Assembly (NCBI GenBank): GCA_002508545.1
Contig: DAVH01000051.1
Span: 72,673-77,832, forward strand
Direction of reading: 5' to 3'
Source of the DNA: Methanomassiliicoccus sp. UBA6
GTDB lineage: Archaea > Thermoplasmatota > Thermoplasmata > Methanomassiliicoccales > Methanomassiliicoccaceae
Length of the DNA stretch: 5,160 bases
In this document: in pieces, positions 4,301 to 5,160 of the stretch
Layout of the letters: every line of letters starts with the position of its first letter
Position numbering within the stretch: the stretch's first letter is position 1
The notes under the pieces: generated by a model
Told to the model about the DNA's origin: nothing
What the model saw: the letters and a program-made list of their open reading frames with translations, nothing else
The model's database searches: none
Made by a program: the position numbers and the translations under genes

Positions 4301-5116
4301 TTGAGCATCACCTTTCCCCGGTTGACCAGAGAGAGATGGAAGGGCATCCTGATCGCCGCGGCCATCGCTACCTTCGTCCGCATCATGCTCCAGCCGCTGA
4401 TCCCCGAGGGCGCGAACGTCTCGGAGCCCAGCGTGATAGCCGCCGCCGGACTGCTGATCCCGGTGTTCGTCGTCTACGCGTTCTTCACCTATACCGTCAT
4501 CGCGCTCTCCTTCGCGATGCTCGAGGCCGGCCTCCCTTGGTCCCGGATGCGCAAGGGCATCGCCTTCGGCTCGCTGTTCGGCCTCATCTGGGTCGCGTAC
4601 CTGTACGAGCCGGTGCCGCTCGCCGAGGGCGTGTCGTTCATCGACTCCCTCGGCTATCCGCTCGCCGACGGCCTCTCGATGCTGCTCTTTGGCGTCCTGC
4701 TCGGCAGGTTCGTCGCTACCGCCCCCGGGCCGAAGGAGGTCTGGAAGCCGCAGGCCCTGCTGCTGGTCCCGGCGGCCATGCTCGCCGTGAGGCTGTTCGA
4801 GTACGGCGTGCTGCGCATCTACTCCTCGTTCGAGAGCCGCACGGTGGACACCATCCTGTGGGTGATCATCACCGGGGCCCTCATCGGCCTGGCGTACGCG
4901 GCGCTGCGGCCCGGGGTGCCGTCCTCGACCCCGGCCGGGAGATCGCTGGCCTTTGGGCTGTTCTTCTACGGCATCCCCATCGTGCTGGTGAACTTCTTCG
5001 TGGTCCTGGCCATCGAGGCCGACGTCGCCGACCTGGCGCTGAGGTCGGTCATGGACATCGCGGCGGTCGTCGCCGGCGTGTACCTGGCGGAGCGCCTGAG
5101 CGGCGCGAAGCGCTGA
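4301..5116 (+). CDS. polytopic membrane protein, about eight helices, unknown function
   Basis: The product has 271 residues from a TTG start. No in-frame ATG or GTG exists between the TATA box and the first helix; a second TTG at 4322 would remove seven residues and remains possible. Hydrophobic segments lie at about 14-33, 45-73, 86-103, 115-139, 150-173, 183-202, 213-237 and 247-264. Charged residues occur mainly in the loops (TRERWKG, WSRMRKG, GPKEVWKP) and at the basic C-terminus (LAERLSGAKR). There is no soluble domain, no conserved Cys/His cluster and no transporter signature that I recognise. Charged or polar residues inside or next to helices (Arg27, Glu75, Arg164, Glu167) could be functional. 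Codon use is GC-rich like the exported protein gene, so it looks native. It is probably transcribed alone from its own promoter. Confidence 0.8.
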   Translation: MSITFPRLTRERWKGILIAAAIATFVRIMLQPLIPEGANVSEPSVIAAAGLLIPVFVVYAFFTYTVIALSFAMLEAGLPWSRMRKGIAFGSLFGLIWVAYLYEPVPLAEGVSFIDSLGYPLADGLSMLLFGVLLGRFVATAPGPKEVWKPQALLLVPAAMLAVRLFEYGVLRIYSSFESRTVDTILWVIITGALIGLAYAALRPGVPSSTPAGRSLAFGLFFYGIPIVLVNFFVVLAIEADVADLALRSVMDIAAVVAGVYLAERLSGAKR

Positions 5117-5160
5117 TGGTCCCGGCCCGCGAGGAATGGAAAACGATGCTCTCTTCCTCC

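Noticed and set aside
4192..4386. Minus-strand frame of 64 codons opposite the start of the membrane protein gene
   Set aside because: It overlaps the terminator, TATA box and start of a better supported gene and has no recognisable features.
5131..5160. Possible start of another plus-strand gene (GAGGA followed by ATG at 5136 or 5146)
   Set aside because: Only a few codons are visible before the window ends, and the Shine-Dalgarno-like GAGGA has poor spacing for either ATG.
1..5160. CRISPR array or defence island
   Set aside because: No regularly spaced direct repeats and no cas-like gene; TnpB is the only nuclease and belongs to the insertion element.

Overview
The window looks archaeal, most likely from a GC-rich methanogen-related euryarchaeon of the Thermoplasmata/Methanomassiliicoccales type. 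This is inferred from several signs. TATA-like boxes sit about 25-40 bases upstream of genes. At least one gene appears to start with TTG behind a very short leader. There is a CxxC-x17-CxxC mini zinc-ribbon protein, an exported acidic protein with Asp-rich calcium loops, and a TnpB-only insertion element. Assignment to a genus is not possible from the sequence alone.

Left part (1-1275). A minus-strand gene of the haloacid dehalogenase superfamily (beta-phosphoglucomutase-like, resembling mycobacterial Rv3400) runs off the left edge. It is separated by about 340 bases of mostly non-coding DNA from a plus-strand gene for a 55-residue single-pass membrane protein, which has an excellent Shine-Dalgarno sequence.

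Centre (1361-2779). A 472-residue membrane-anchored, exported protein carries five Asp-rich (thrombospondin type 3-like) calcium loops, a beta-rich C2-like middle region and a C-terminal transglutaminase-like domain with a Cys-His-Glu set. The small membrane protein lies 85 bases upstream in the same direction, but a separate TATA-like box precedes the large gene.

Mobile part (about 2891-4000). A solitary tnpB gene on the minus strand (IS200/IS605 superfamily, IS1341-type, no tnpA) has all RuvC residues and the zinc finger intact. Downstream of its stop lie a short non-coding tail and a 9-bp hairpin that pairs properly only on the tnpB-sense strand. A TCAA end follows, so the right end of the element is probably at base 2891 and the RNA guide would be read from bases 2890 to about 2871. 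The element is visibly less GC-rich than its neighbours. It sits between an orphan TATA box (2825-2832) and a small CxxC zinc-ribbon gene (4003-4176) whose 5' end is ambiguous, so the insertion may have altered that gene's promoter or N-terminus.

Right part (4177-5160). After a T-rich terminator and a new TATA box, a plus-strand gene encodes a 271-residue membrane protein with about eight helices and no recognised function. The last 44 bases hold nothing that can be assigned.

Apart from the tnpB element and its probable effect on the zinc-ribbon gene, the genes look like independent single-gene units rather than one operon. No CRISPR array, rRNA or convincing tRNA was seen.
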